64,000 bases of DNA, taken from positions 124,001 through 188,000 of the forward strand of contig OY723279.1 in assembly GCA_963210315.1 (NCBI GenBank). The letters are read 5' to 3'. A model generated the notes under the pieces. The model was not told the origin of the DNA. It searched no databases and worked only from the letters and a program-made list of their open reading frames with translations. This DNA comes from Rhynchopus euleeides. Taxonomy: Eukaryota; Euglenozoa; Diplonemea; Diplonemida; Diplonemidae. A program made the translations under genes and the position numbers. Positions within the stretch are counted from its first letter, which is position 1. The number at the start of each line of letters is the position of its first letter. Below are positions 41,029 through 49,251 of this stretch, piece after piece.

Positions 41029-44000
41029 TCACACCGGTGATTCCGGCTCTCCTCGCGAGTGCCGAGTGACCCCCACCTCCAGCTTGTCGACTGCCGCGTT
41101 GGCGGCGGCGTCCGCGTCCGCATTCCACTTTCGGCCCACGTGCACGAGAGTGATTCGTGTGCCGGCCGCCCGCAGGGCGGCGATGCGTTCTCTGGCCTTG
41201 ACGTACAGCGGGCGGAGCTTCTTGCTCCGGCACATGGTGTCGGTGTTGACCTGGTCCGCAACCAGCTGACTATCGCCATACACCACCACCTCGCCCACCG
41301 GCGGGTGGTCAATCAGTTCATCTAGGCAGAGCAGTAGACCCGCGTACTCCGCCTCGTTCACAGTGCACCCCTGCGCCAGTCTGCTCTGCGCGGTCCACAC
41401 CACCACACCACTCGCGGTTTTGCGCACTGCACCCGCACCCGTGCCCGCCCGCTTCTTGGCAGTGCCCTTCCCCCGTCTGAGGGACCCGTCGAAGAAAAGG
41501 GTTTCCACCCCACTCCGCGGTTGGGGCTCAGCTCGTGCCACCACATGACCAGCCGCCGCGGCCTCGTACACGGCTCTCCTCTCGTCGCGGCCCGCCTCTT
41601 GGACCAGAACCTCCATCGTGGTCCAGCTCGGGCGCGGTGTCAGCGACGCGGCCTCTCGCACTTGCTCCTTCAGCCTAGTGAGCATCGCTTCGACCGCCTG
41701 CGTGCACAGCAAGCGAGGACGCCGGTTCAGCCCGCCGCACTGCAGCTGTCCGATGAAGGGCTCCAGAGACTTGCACTTGGACTCCCCGCCCTTCTTCCCC
41801 GGGTGGATGTACTCACCGGGTCCCGCAATGGCTTCACATGTGCGCATCCAGGCAGCCATCAGCGTACCCTTGTCCCTCGCAGTCAGGGCCCGCTGCCCCT
41901 TCTTCTTGCTCCCCGGCGAGAACACGACGTCGACGCCGGTGAACACCTCGAAGTCCACCGCGAGTTCCAACCAGGATACGTGGTACTTGCGGTTGTTTTC
42001 GTCGTCCGGCCACTTCAGCTGCCTCCACCAGTCGCGGACCGCGAAATAGGCCGGCACCCCAGCCACCTTAGACCAGGCTTGCGGCGGCAGGGCATCAGGG
42101 AGCTTGTCGTAGGTCTCAAGGGGTTCCTCAGGGTCCCAACCCCAAGGAAAGGGCTCGCGTACCGACACCCCTGTGGCCGGTTCAGCCTCGCGCTGCTTGA
42201 GGAGTCGCTCCCTCTGGAGGATAATCTCCGTGTACAGTCCAAGCAGCTGCCGCAGGCACTTCGCATTGCCGTGTCCCTGCCGCATCACAAACCCCAGCGG
42301 CAGAATCCCGTTCCGAGCCAAGCAGGGGGGCCAGTTGGTCCTGTCCGCCGCCACCACATCCCGATACGCCGGTAGCCGGCGGTAGTCCGCCGTCGCCTCG
42401 CAGCGCCACCACATGTGTTCGTGGTCCTCCTTCTCGAGCCCACACAACTTACACATGCCATTCCCCTGCTTGTAATGGCGGAGGCGGCGGTCTTCGGTGA
42501 CCTGGTCTCCAGCGATGATCGCCCGCATGATTCCCGCACGGTATGGTTCCGGTTCCCCCGACCACACTCGGGTGACAGCCATGTAGTCGACCCCGTCGCG
42601 CATGCCCGTCGTGTCTTCCCGTTTCTTTGCAGCAATCTCCCGCCACCTGGCCGCACGAACCATCTCACGCAGGTCGTGCAACACCGCAGGTCGATCCTCG
42701 CACCCGAGATCGATCGCCTTGTCGGAGTCACGTGCCTTGAGGCGCCCCGCATCGGGCCACTTCCAGCGCAGGTCCGAGAGCGCCGTCTGTACCAGGGCCA
42801 CCGGCCCGGGAGTCGCCGCCTTGATCTCCGCAGCCGTCAGCGCACCGGCCCTGCTCGGCCCCCGTGGACCCCTCGCGGGGGTGCGTAGGCTTCTGATCTC
42901 AGTCACCAGCTGCCAGAGATCCGGGCATCTGTGGCGCACGGTGTGCATCGCCACCAGTCGTTGGTACTGGATGTAGGACGTCGGGTCCACGCGGTGAGCC
43001 GGGCACAGCAAGTTGCGCACGATCATCGGGCATCGCCGTGCCTTCTGAAACTTCCACAGCACACGCATGACAGCCATGTCAAGGGAGCTCAAGGTGCCCC
43101 ACAGCGGGTTGGCTGTGTGGATCGCGGCGAAGGCCATCGGCATCACCATCGTCGCGAGAATCTTCGCCTTGGCCGGGAACCCCAGGTTGAGGTATTTCGC
43201 TTCCAGGCGGCGGCACACCTCAATTGCCTGTTTGACACGCTTGTCACAGATCCCCGAGATCTTCTCCCGCGACACCAGACAGATCTGCGCCCCAAGGTCC
43301 TTTATCTCTCCTCTGGCTTGCACGATGGGCTCCCCTTGGAGAACTAGAGTCAGCGTCTCCCCCGGGTCGGTGGAGAAGCATCTCCCCTTTGTCCCGTACC
43401 GCAGGTCCGTCAGCTCCGAGAACTCCTCGGTGAGCCGTAGCCCCCTCCGGATCTTGGCGAGGTCTGTGTCCAGCAACTTCTTGTCGTCAGCGTAGAGGCC
43501 GGTTCCACACTGTGCCTCTGCTCGGACCACCCTGTCCCACACCGCCATCACGGGGTTCAGCCACAGTACGGACAGGGGGCACCCCTGGAGGATCCCGTTG
43601 AAGGCGGCGAAGGGTTGACCCACCGAACCCTGCACTTTAAACCGCCTCCTGAGGCCATGGTACATCGCCCGGGAGGGCCGCCGCACTCTGTCGTCGAGAC
43701 CCATCATTTCCAGGAGGCCGAAGATGATATCCCATGGCACCGAGTCAAAGCACTTTTTGACGTCGAGGAGAACCCCACGCAGAGGCACGCCCGTCAGGGA
43801 TGCTTTCTCAGCTAGCAGCGCAGTCTTCATGTACGCCCCGAAAGCACCCTTGCCCGTACGGAAGCCGTACATGCTGTCAGTCGCCCACTCCTCCTGCCAG
43901 ACCATCAGTTGGCTTACCCTGGCTTTCGCCCACACCCTGTATATCACCGACATGACCGTAATAGGGCGATGGTCCAGCGGGTCGGGGTCCTCCTCCTTCG

Positions 44001-46686
44001 GGATCATCGATACAGTCGCCGACAGCAGAGCTTCAGGCCACTCACCCGACAGCTCCACGCCATTCAGAACTTCTGCCAGGGCTGCGTAGAACGCCCGCGG
44101 CAACAGCTTCAGCTCCTCAGCGTACCAGCCGTCCGTGCCTGGCGCCTTCCCCGAGCCCATGTCCGCAGCCGCCATGTGCAGTTGCTCCCCACTCAGAGGC
44201 TGGAGGGGCAGCGGAACCTCAGGGATGTAGGCGGCGTAACGCTCCTTGAACAGCTCCCACGAGGGGCCTCCATCGCGGTGGCGTTGCATGATGGGGAGCC
44301 ATGCGTCCAGGAGCCAGCTGTCCATCACCGACCGATCGGTCGTTTCCTCATCCTGGCGACGCATCAGCACCGACGTGCGTGGCGGGCCCCGGAGCCTCCG
44401 GTAGATCTTCCCGGGGTTCCGATGCCAGGAGGTGTGGGTCTCCCGCATGTACAGGCGGCGCCGCCGCACCGTCATCAGCTTCCGCTCCTTCTCGAGGGCG
44501 CGGTCGCACGCGGCCCGCACCAGCTCCAGCTCCCCCCGCGTCGGGGTCACCGGCTCCACGCGGCCTAGGAGCTCGGACGCCGCAGTGCGCACCTTCTCCC
44601 ATGCCCCCCTGACGGAGACTGGCATCGCACCTCCCACAGCACGGCGCTCCACTTCCCGGATCCTGCCCATCATGTCGAGGAGGCAGATCATCTTGCGGGT
44701 CAGGGCCCCGTCGTGACCCCAGCGTTGCCTGCCACATAGCCACTCCTGGCGGACCACCGCGGCGACACCCTTTTTGCGAGCCAGCGCTGCGGTCTTCGCC
44801 GACCCCTCGGCGTCCCGCGGCTCGCACGCGTGCACGGCCAGAAAGCTCGACGCAGCGGAGCACCATGTCTGCCAACGCTCTTCGACGTTCCCAGCTGGAT
44901 CCCATTGGCGGGTCAGGGTGTCACACACCTTTGCCGCCGCCTCCCGTAACGCGGGCTTCTCGTCCCTGCCGACCCGCCTGAGCGGCAGGATGGCCGGTAC
45001 TGCGAGGCGGTCCACCCTTTGCCGGTACGCGAGCGTCCCGAAGCTCGCGTCCACCTGTCTGTGGGTCGGGATGTTCTTATCGTCCGATACACAGAGCGTC
45101 TCCAGGCCGCTGATCGCCACGTGGTTGGCGAGCACCAGGTCAATCCTAGACGCCGAGCGTCCCTCCGGTCCATCAGGGCTCCCGGTGTAGCAGGTAGGGT
45201 CCGGAGTTGTACCCTGAGCATCAGCCGCGACTTGTGCACAGTCGAACCATCGGCCCGACGCCAGGTGCGTACTCAGCACTGTACTGGCCGAAGGGTCAGG
45301 CGGACAGTTAAAATCACCAGTGATAATCACCGGCACGTCGCCCAGCAACACCGCCTCATCGAACACATCAGCGAAGAAGTCCTCCCGCTCTTCCGCAAGG
45401 TCCGGAGTAGCCCCTGTTTTCGCATAGACGACGAAGACGTGCAGGAACAGCTTCCCCGTGCCGTATGCCACTTTGGCGTGGAGGAACCTGCAGGATTCCC
45501 GCAACTGCAGGGCCCCGGCAGTGTTCACCCGGACGCACGGAATCCCACGTCGCACCAGGAGTCCGACCCCGAGGACCTGGCCTGACTCACCCCGAGCATC
45601 GCCGCGGTATGGCACGTCGTCTCCCCAGAGAGCCTTGTACCCGGCCTTCCATGCCTGAGCCGTCATGGAGTCCCGCGCCCCTTCAGTCAGCCTTGTCTCT
45701 TGCAGCGCAACCATATCCACATCCCACCGGAAGACACTCGGACAGTGTTTCTGCAGAGAGGTCACGTTGGCCGACCGGAGGAGTAACCCCCCTCCCCCTC
45801 CGGAGGTCGGAGAGAGCACTTCAGTCGTAGTCGCGGCAGGAGCCGGGGTCGCACGCGGAGGTACAGCATCCGCCCGCCGCACCTGGGCAGCAGCCCCAGC
45901 ACCCAACGGGGAGACCGGCCGCTGCAGCACGCGTACACGGCGCCCACCTCTGGTGCGCCGGGGACCAGGCGTGTCCGTCTGCCCACGAAGCTCGGGCAGC
46001 GGCACCGCGGCCAGTTCGGGATCCTGTCCACGCTGTTCCAGGACCTGGAGGGTCGACAGAGGGAGCCGAAGTTGGTCGTAGTGATGCGGCCTGAACGTTA
46101 CCACCAGACGCCTGGTCGCGCCCGGACATCTCCCCAGGCGAATCAGCCCCTCCGGGTTCCCCACGTTCAGCGCCCAGATGTCTGCGTTCAGGACCTGCGC
46201 CGCCGCCTGCAGGGTCAACTCGTCGCCGTAAGCGCCCGGTACGCGCATACCTTCCACATAGGCGGCGGGGTCCTCATGCGCATCAAGGAGGAGTTGAAGG
46301 CCCTCGATGCTCTCCAGCCAGTCGCACACCGCCGTCCGCAACCCGGCATGCTCCCAGTCACCAACTTGCCCCGACAGCGCGTGGAACTGGCAGTTCCCAT
46401 CTCCTGGCACACGCACGACCTGCCCCAGCAGGCGGGAGCTCTCTTCCGCCAGCCACGCGTCCTGGAGCTCTATACGCTCCAGGGGGTCCACCTCATCGTC
46501 ATCACCGCCACCAAGGAAAAGGCGGCGCACACACACACCACGCAAAATCGGGTCCTTATGGCCCCAGTGTCGCATTGCCGGGCGCGTCTGCGCGCTGCCC
46601 AGCCCCATTTCGCCGCACGACTGGCGACTCACGCACGACTTACACCACTCCACAAATCCGCACACAGTGTCAGCAGACCCGCTCAT
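41029..46686 (-). CDS. LINE ORF2: OTU peptidase, endonuclease, reverse transcriptase, RNase H
   Basis: Encodes 1885 aa. The frame is open further upstream, but that part overlaps ORF1 and looks like its shadow. The ATG at 46686 overlaps the ORF1 stop. Order: Cys/His-rich N-terminus; OTU domain (about 88-208; VPGDGNCQFHAL with Cys99, His in FRPHHYDQL); APE endonuclease (about 302-550; LQETRL, GDFN at 457-460, SRIDLVLAN, PTHRQVD); reverse transcriptase (about 840-1130; LLDVKKCFDS, LYADDKK); zinc motif CKLCGLEKEDHEHMWWRC; RNase H at the C-terminus (FFDGSL, NEAEYAGLLL, VYGDSQLVAD, NADADAAAN). All catalytic residues look intact. The OTU may cleave ubiquitin from ORF proteins or host restriction factors; this is inference. 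Confidence 0.92.
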   Translation of the reverse strand: MSGSADTVCGFVEWCKSCVSRQSCGEMGLGSAQTRPAMRHWGHKDPILRGVCVRRLFLGGGDDDEVDPLERIELQDAWLAEESSRLLGQVVRVPGDGNCQFHALSGQVGDWEHAGLRTAVCDWLESIEGLQLLLDAHEDPAAYVEGMRVPGAYGDELTLQAAAQVLNADIWALNVGNPEGLIRLGRCPGATRRLVVTFRPHHYDQLRLPLSTLQVLEQRGQDPELAAVPLPELRGQTDTPGPRRTRGGRRVRVLQRPVSPLGAGAAAQVRRADAVPPRATPAPAATTTEVLSPTSGGGGGLLLRSANVTSLQKHCPSVFRWDVDMVALQETRLTEGARDSMTAQAWKAGYKALWGDDVPYRGDARGESGQVLGVGLLVRRGIPCVRVNTAGALQLRESCRFLHAKVAYGTGKLFLHVFVVYAKTGATPDLAEEREDFFADVFDEAVLLGDVPVIITGDFNCPPDPSASTVLSTHLASGRWFDCAQVAADAQGTTPDPTCYTGSPDGPEGRSASRIDLVLANHVAISGLETLCVSDDKNIPTHRQVDASFGTLAYRQRVDRLAVPAILPLRRVGRDEKPALREAAAKVCDTLTRQWDPAGNVEERWQTWCSAASSFLAVHACEPRDAEGSAKTAALARKKGVAAVVRQEWLCGRQRWGHDGALTRKMICLLDMMGRIREVERRAVGGAMPVSVRGAWEKVRTAASELLGRVEPVTPTRGELELVRAACDRALEKERKLMTVRRRRLYMRETHTSWHRNPGKIYRRLRGPPRTSVLMRRQDEETTDRSVMDSWLLDAWLPIMQRHRDGGPSWELFKERYAAYIPEVPLPLQPLSGEQLHMAAADMGSGKAPGTDGWYAEELKLLPRAFYAALAEVLNGVELSGEWPEALLSATVSMIPKEEDPDPLDHRPITVMSVIYRVWAKARVSQLMVWQEEWATDSMYGFRTGKGAFGAYMKTALLAEKASLTGVPLRGVLLDVKKCFDSVPWDIIFGLLEMMGLDDRVRRPSRAMYHGLRRRFKVQGSVGQPFAAFNGILQGCPLSVLWLNPVMAVWDRVVRAEAQCGTGLYADDKKLLDTDLAKIRRGLRLTEEFSELTDLRYGTKGRCFSTDPGETLTLVLQGEPIVQARGEIKDLGAQICLVSREKISGICDKRVKQAIEVCRRLEAKYLNLGFPAKAKILATMVMPMAFAAIHTANPLWGTLSSLDMAVMRVLWKFQKARRCPMIVRNLLCPAHRVDPTSYIQYQRLVAMHTVRHRCPDLWQLVTEIRSLRTPARGPRGPSRAGALTAAEIKAATPGPVALVQTALSDLRWKWPDAGRLKARDSDKAIDLGCEDRPAVLHDLREMVRAARWREIAAKKREDTTGMRDGVDYMAVTRVWSGEPEPYRAGIMRAIIAGDQVTEDRRLRHYKQGNGMCKLCGLEKEDHEHMWWRCEATADYRRLPAYRDVVAADRTNWPPCLARNGILPLGFVMRQGHGNAKCLRQLLGLYTEIILQRERLLKQREAEPATGVSVREPFPWGWDPEEPLETYDKLPDALPPQAWSKVAGVPAYFAVRDWWRQLKWPDDENNRKYHVSWLELAVDFEVFTGVDVVFSPGSKKKGQRALTARDKGTLMAAWMRTCEAIAGPGEYIHPGKKGGESKCKSLEPFIGQLQCGGLNRRPRLLCTQAVEAMLTRLKEQVREAASLTPRPSWTTMEVLVQEAGRDERRAVYEAAAAGHVVARAEPQPRSGVETLFFDGSLRRGKGTAKKRAGTGAGAVRKTASGVVVWTAQSRLAQGCTVNEAEYAGLLLCLDELIDHPPVGEVVVYGDSQLVADQVNTDTMCRSKKLRPLYVKARERIAALRAAGTRITLVHVGRKWNADADAAANAAVDKLEVGVTRHSRGEPESPV
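46683..46686 (-). promoter_or_regulatory. ATGA stop/start overlap coupling ORF1 and ORF2
   Basis: On the minus strand the ORF1 TGA (46685-46683) and the ORF2 ATG (46686-46684) share bases as ATGA. In some non-LTR retrotransposons, such an overlap supports termination-reinitiation. The next strong alternative start for ORF2 would lose part of its N-terminal Cys/His region. Confidence 0.7.
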
Positions 46687-49046
46687 CTGCCGCCGTGCCT
46701 GCCCGAGGCCCGGCCCCGGCGGTCCTTGTCCTTCCGGGCCGGCGACTCCGACCGCCCCGACCTCGGCCGCTGCGCTTCCAGCAGGTCGAGGATGCGGTCC
46801 TGTGATGCCTGCATCCGCTTGCCCTGCTCGATCATCTGACCCTCGAGACGTGATGATTGTGCCGCAAGGTCCTGTTCCAGCTTGGCGCTGCGCGCATCCA
46901 ACCGTTCCCACCGCACTTGCACTTCTTGCCGGAGGCTCCCCGCATCGCGGCATGCTTCTTCCACAGTCGAGAGGCGTGACAGGGCCACCTCGACCTGGCC
47001 AGCGAGAATGGCCAGGGTTTCCGACTGGGAGTCCAGCTTCGCTCTCGCCTGCAGGTCCTGTAGCGGCGGCGGCTGAGGCCGAGCCTGTTGCTGTTGTTGT
47101 TGTTGCTGCTGCGGTGGCTGTTGTTGACGCGGCCGCTGCCCCGTTTGCGGCGAGGGTTGCGGCTGTGCCATACTCGCTGCCCCCAGCCAGGCTCCCGAGC
47201 GCTGCACCGCAACTGCCGGACCAGTGTGCCCAGCAGACGCTGTGCGTCGCTGCTTCGCCGGAGGTGCAGAGGCTGCGCGCCTTGCGCCCTTCCTCAGACG
47301 CTTGGCGCTGGGCGGGGCGACCTGCATCACTGCCAGGTCGCCGGTCGCCCACTGCTGCGGGTCCTGCGCGGCCTCCACCGTCCAGACCCCCCGGAAGAGG
47401 TGACACGGGGTCACCTTCCACCCCATCGCGTCGGACAGCTGCTGCTCGAGCTCGGCGCCCCGCATCCCCCGCGCACCCGACACCGCGTAGCGGCGGCCTC
47501 GCGCTGCTATCCCAAGGGCCTGCCTGGCAAGCTGGCCCTTTCCCGCCACGACGCGCACACCCTTCTTGTGGCCGACGTGCCACGCAGCCCCCAGCCACCA
47601 GTCTGCCCCCCGGTGCGCTTCCAGGGAGGCCTCCTGCTCCTCCGACACCAGCCACACCACCTCAGCGCCCTTGTCCCGGGAGGGGTGGCGGCGGACGTAC
47701 ACCTTCTCAATGCCACTCTGGCGGAGGATATCGTCGACCAGGTTGGGCGGGGCCAGACCCGTCGCCCGGCGCACATCGCCATCCGTGGCGACCCGAACCC
47801 GCACCAGCTGCCTCGCTGAGGCCCAGCCCCGAAGCGCATCCTCCGAGCCGTCCTTGGCGGCCATCGCCAGGACCAGCTCTTCCCGTGGCGCCTGGACGGG
47901 CGCATTGCCCGCCTGCGACGTGGGCGTCGCGTCCCCGGCGATCCACAGCTCGCGCAGGGTCACACCCTGGGCGCGGCCCTGCCCCAGCAGGCGCACCCGC
48001 GCACGCGAAGCCACACTGCCCGGCAGGGGGTCGAGGGAGCAGTAGGTCCTGCCCCTCCGGAGACCCTGCGCTGCCACCGCCTCCTTCCCGTGCGGCACGA
48101 GGCACACCCCGCCTTCCGCCTCAGCGTCCCACGCCACCAGCTCCACGTCCCAGTCCTCCTGGCGGAGTGCCCACGGTCCCCATTGCCCAGTCGGGCGGGC
48201 CCCGGAGGCAGTACGGGGGAGGGGCACCTTCATCGTGGCCCCCGCATCCGGATCCTGCGGGATGTCCTTCGCATCCTCCTCAGCCACCGAGGACCCGGCA
48301 CCCGACGCGGACGGTAGCACCGTTGCGTAGTGCGACCCGCAGACGTACGCGATGCGGATGCACGGCCTGCCCTGCGACTCCCCACGGGACTGGACGGTCA
48401 GTTTCCCGTCCCGAAGCCGGAAAACTTCGGCATGCCTGCCGATCCGCCTCAGCAGTGCGTCCAGCTGCACCGCGTCCCCCCACGTGCCCGAGCGAGCGAC
48501 CCGGGCGACGTACTCCTGGTAGTCTCCCTCAACCAGGGGGGCGTACCTGTCCTGCCCGGACCGCAGCTCCAGCACCGTCGCCGCCCAATACGCTGCATGC
48601 CCGTGCGGCGTCCCGTGCAACGCTTTGCAAATTGCCCTGTACAGGCAGTTGCCATCGCCCTGCACGTCCCGGACCGTCAACCCAGCCGGATGCAGTGCAC
48701 GCCTCATCGATGACAGGACGAAGCCCGCCGACTCACCGCCCCCTCCAGTCATGGCGTCCCCCAGCCGTGTCTTGCTTACTCCACAGGCCCCCTTCAGGGT
48801 CTGGAGAACCAACGCGCCAAATCGCCACAGCGACGGGGGGGACTGCACCGTCAGGAGCTTCCCACGGTGGCCCAAGGCACGGCGGGCGGCCCGTGCTGAC
48901 GGGAGCCGCCAGCGGTGTGGGGGGTAAAAACGTGCAGATCCCTCCTGCCCGCTGCCCTCCACGCGCCAACCGAGGAGTGCCGCATCCAACCACTGGATAC
49001 GCATCCCCCTCACATCCTTCGGATCCGCTTTAGTCGCGCCGCCCAT
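46683..49046 (-). CDS. LINE ORF1 with OTU domain, poly-Gln and coiled coil
   Basis: Encodes 787 aa from the ATG at 49046 (MGGATKADPK). Codons upstream of this come from the tandem monomers. An OTU-type Cys peptidase spans about 125-245: VQGDGNCLYRAI (Asp131, Cys134) and CGSHYATVLP (His239). A central region of unknown fold follows (LVRVRVATDG ... AEVVWLVSEE, perhaps RNA-binding-like). Next come a basic patch, a Gln/Pro run, a predicted coiled coil (LEQDLAAQSSRLEGQMIEQG) that could drive trimerisation as in other LINE ORF1s, and a basic C-terminus (KDKDRRGRASGRHGGR). Its OTU is clearly different in sequence from the ORF2 OTU, so the two are not a recent copy of each other. Nucleic-acid chaperone and particle roles are inferred from position. 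Confidence 0.85.
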   Translation of the reverse strand: MGGATKADPKDVRGMRIQWLDAALLGWRVEGSGQEGSARFYPPHRWRLPSARAARRALGHRGKLLTVQSPPSLWRFGALVLQTLKGACGVSKTRLGDAMTGGGGESAGFVLSSMRRALHPAGLTVRDVQGDGNCLYRAICKALHGTPHGHAAYWAATVLELRSGQDRYAPLVEGDYQEYVARVARSGTWGDAVQLDALLRRIGRHAEVFRLRDGKLTVQSRGESQGRPCIRIAYVCGSHYATVLPSASGAGSSVAEEDAKDIPQDPDAGATMKVPLPRTASGARPTGQWGPWALRQEDWDVELVAWDAEAEGGVCLVPHGKEAVAAQGLRRGRTYCSLDPLPGSVASRARVRLLGQGRAQGVTLRELWIAGDATPTSQAGNAPVQAPREELVLAMAAKDGSEDALRGWASARQLVRVRVATDGDVRRATGLAPPNLVDDILRQSGIEKVYVRRHPSRDKGAEVVWLVSEEQEASLEAHRGADWWLGAAWHVGHKKGVRVVAGKGQLARQALGIAARGRRYAVSGARGMRGAELEQQLSDAMGWKVTPCHLFRGVWTVEAAQDPQQWATGDLAVMQVAPPSAKRLRKGARRAASAPPAKQRRTASAGHTGPAVAVQRSGAWLGAASMAQPQPSPQTGQRPRQQQPPQQQQQQQQQARPQPPPLQDLQARAKLDSQSETLAILAGQVEVALSRLSTVEEACRDAGSLRQEVQVRWERLDARSAKLEQDLAAQSSRLEGQMIEQGKRMQASQDRILDLLEAQRPRSGRSESPARKDKDRRGRASGRHGGR

Positions 49047-49251
49047 TTGAGCGAACACGTCCGGGTGCACCGCGTGGAGGCGCGGATCCTCACACACCCC
49101 CCCCCCCCCAAGACCCGAAAATATACACACGCAGTGTTGACGGGGAGAATAAGAACACATGAGGGGAAGACCACAGGGAGGGAGAAGGGTGTGGGGATAG
49201 ACGGGGGATGGGGCGTGTGTATGGGAGAGAGGAGGTGTGTGTGTGTGGTTA

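Noticed and set aside
46687..47655. The 323-codon upward extension of LINE ORF2
   Set aside because: It overlaps ORF1 in another frame, is Gly/Ala/Arg-rich like a shadow, and an ATG coupled to the ORF1 stop gives a better start.
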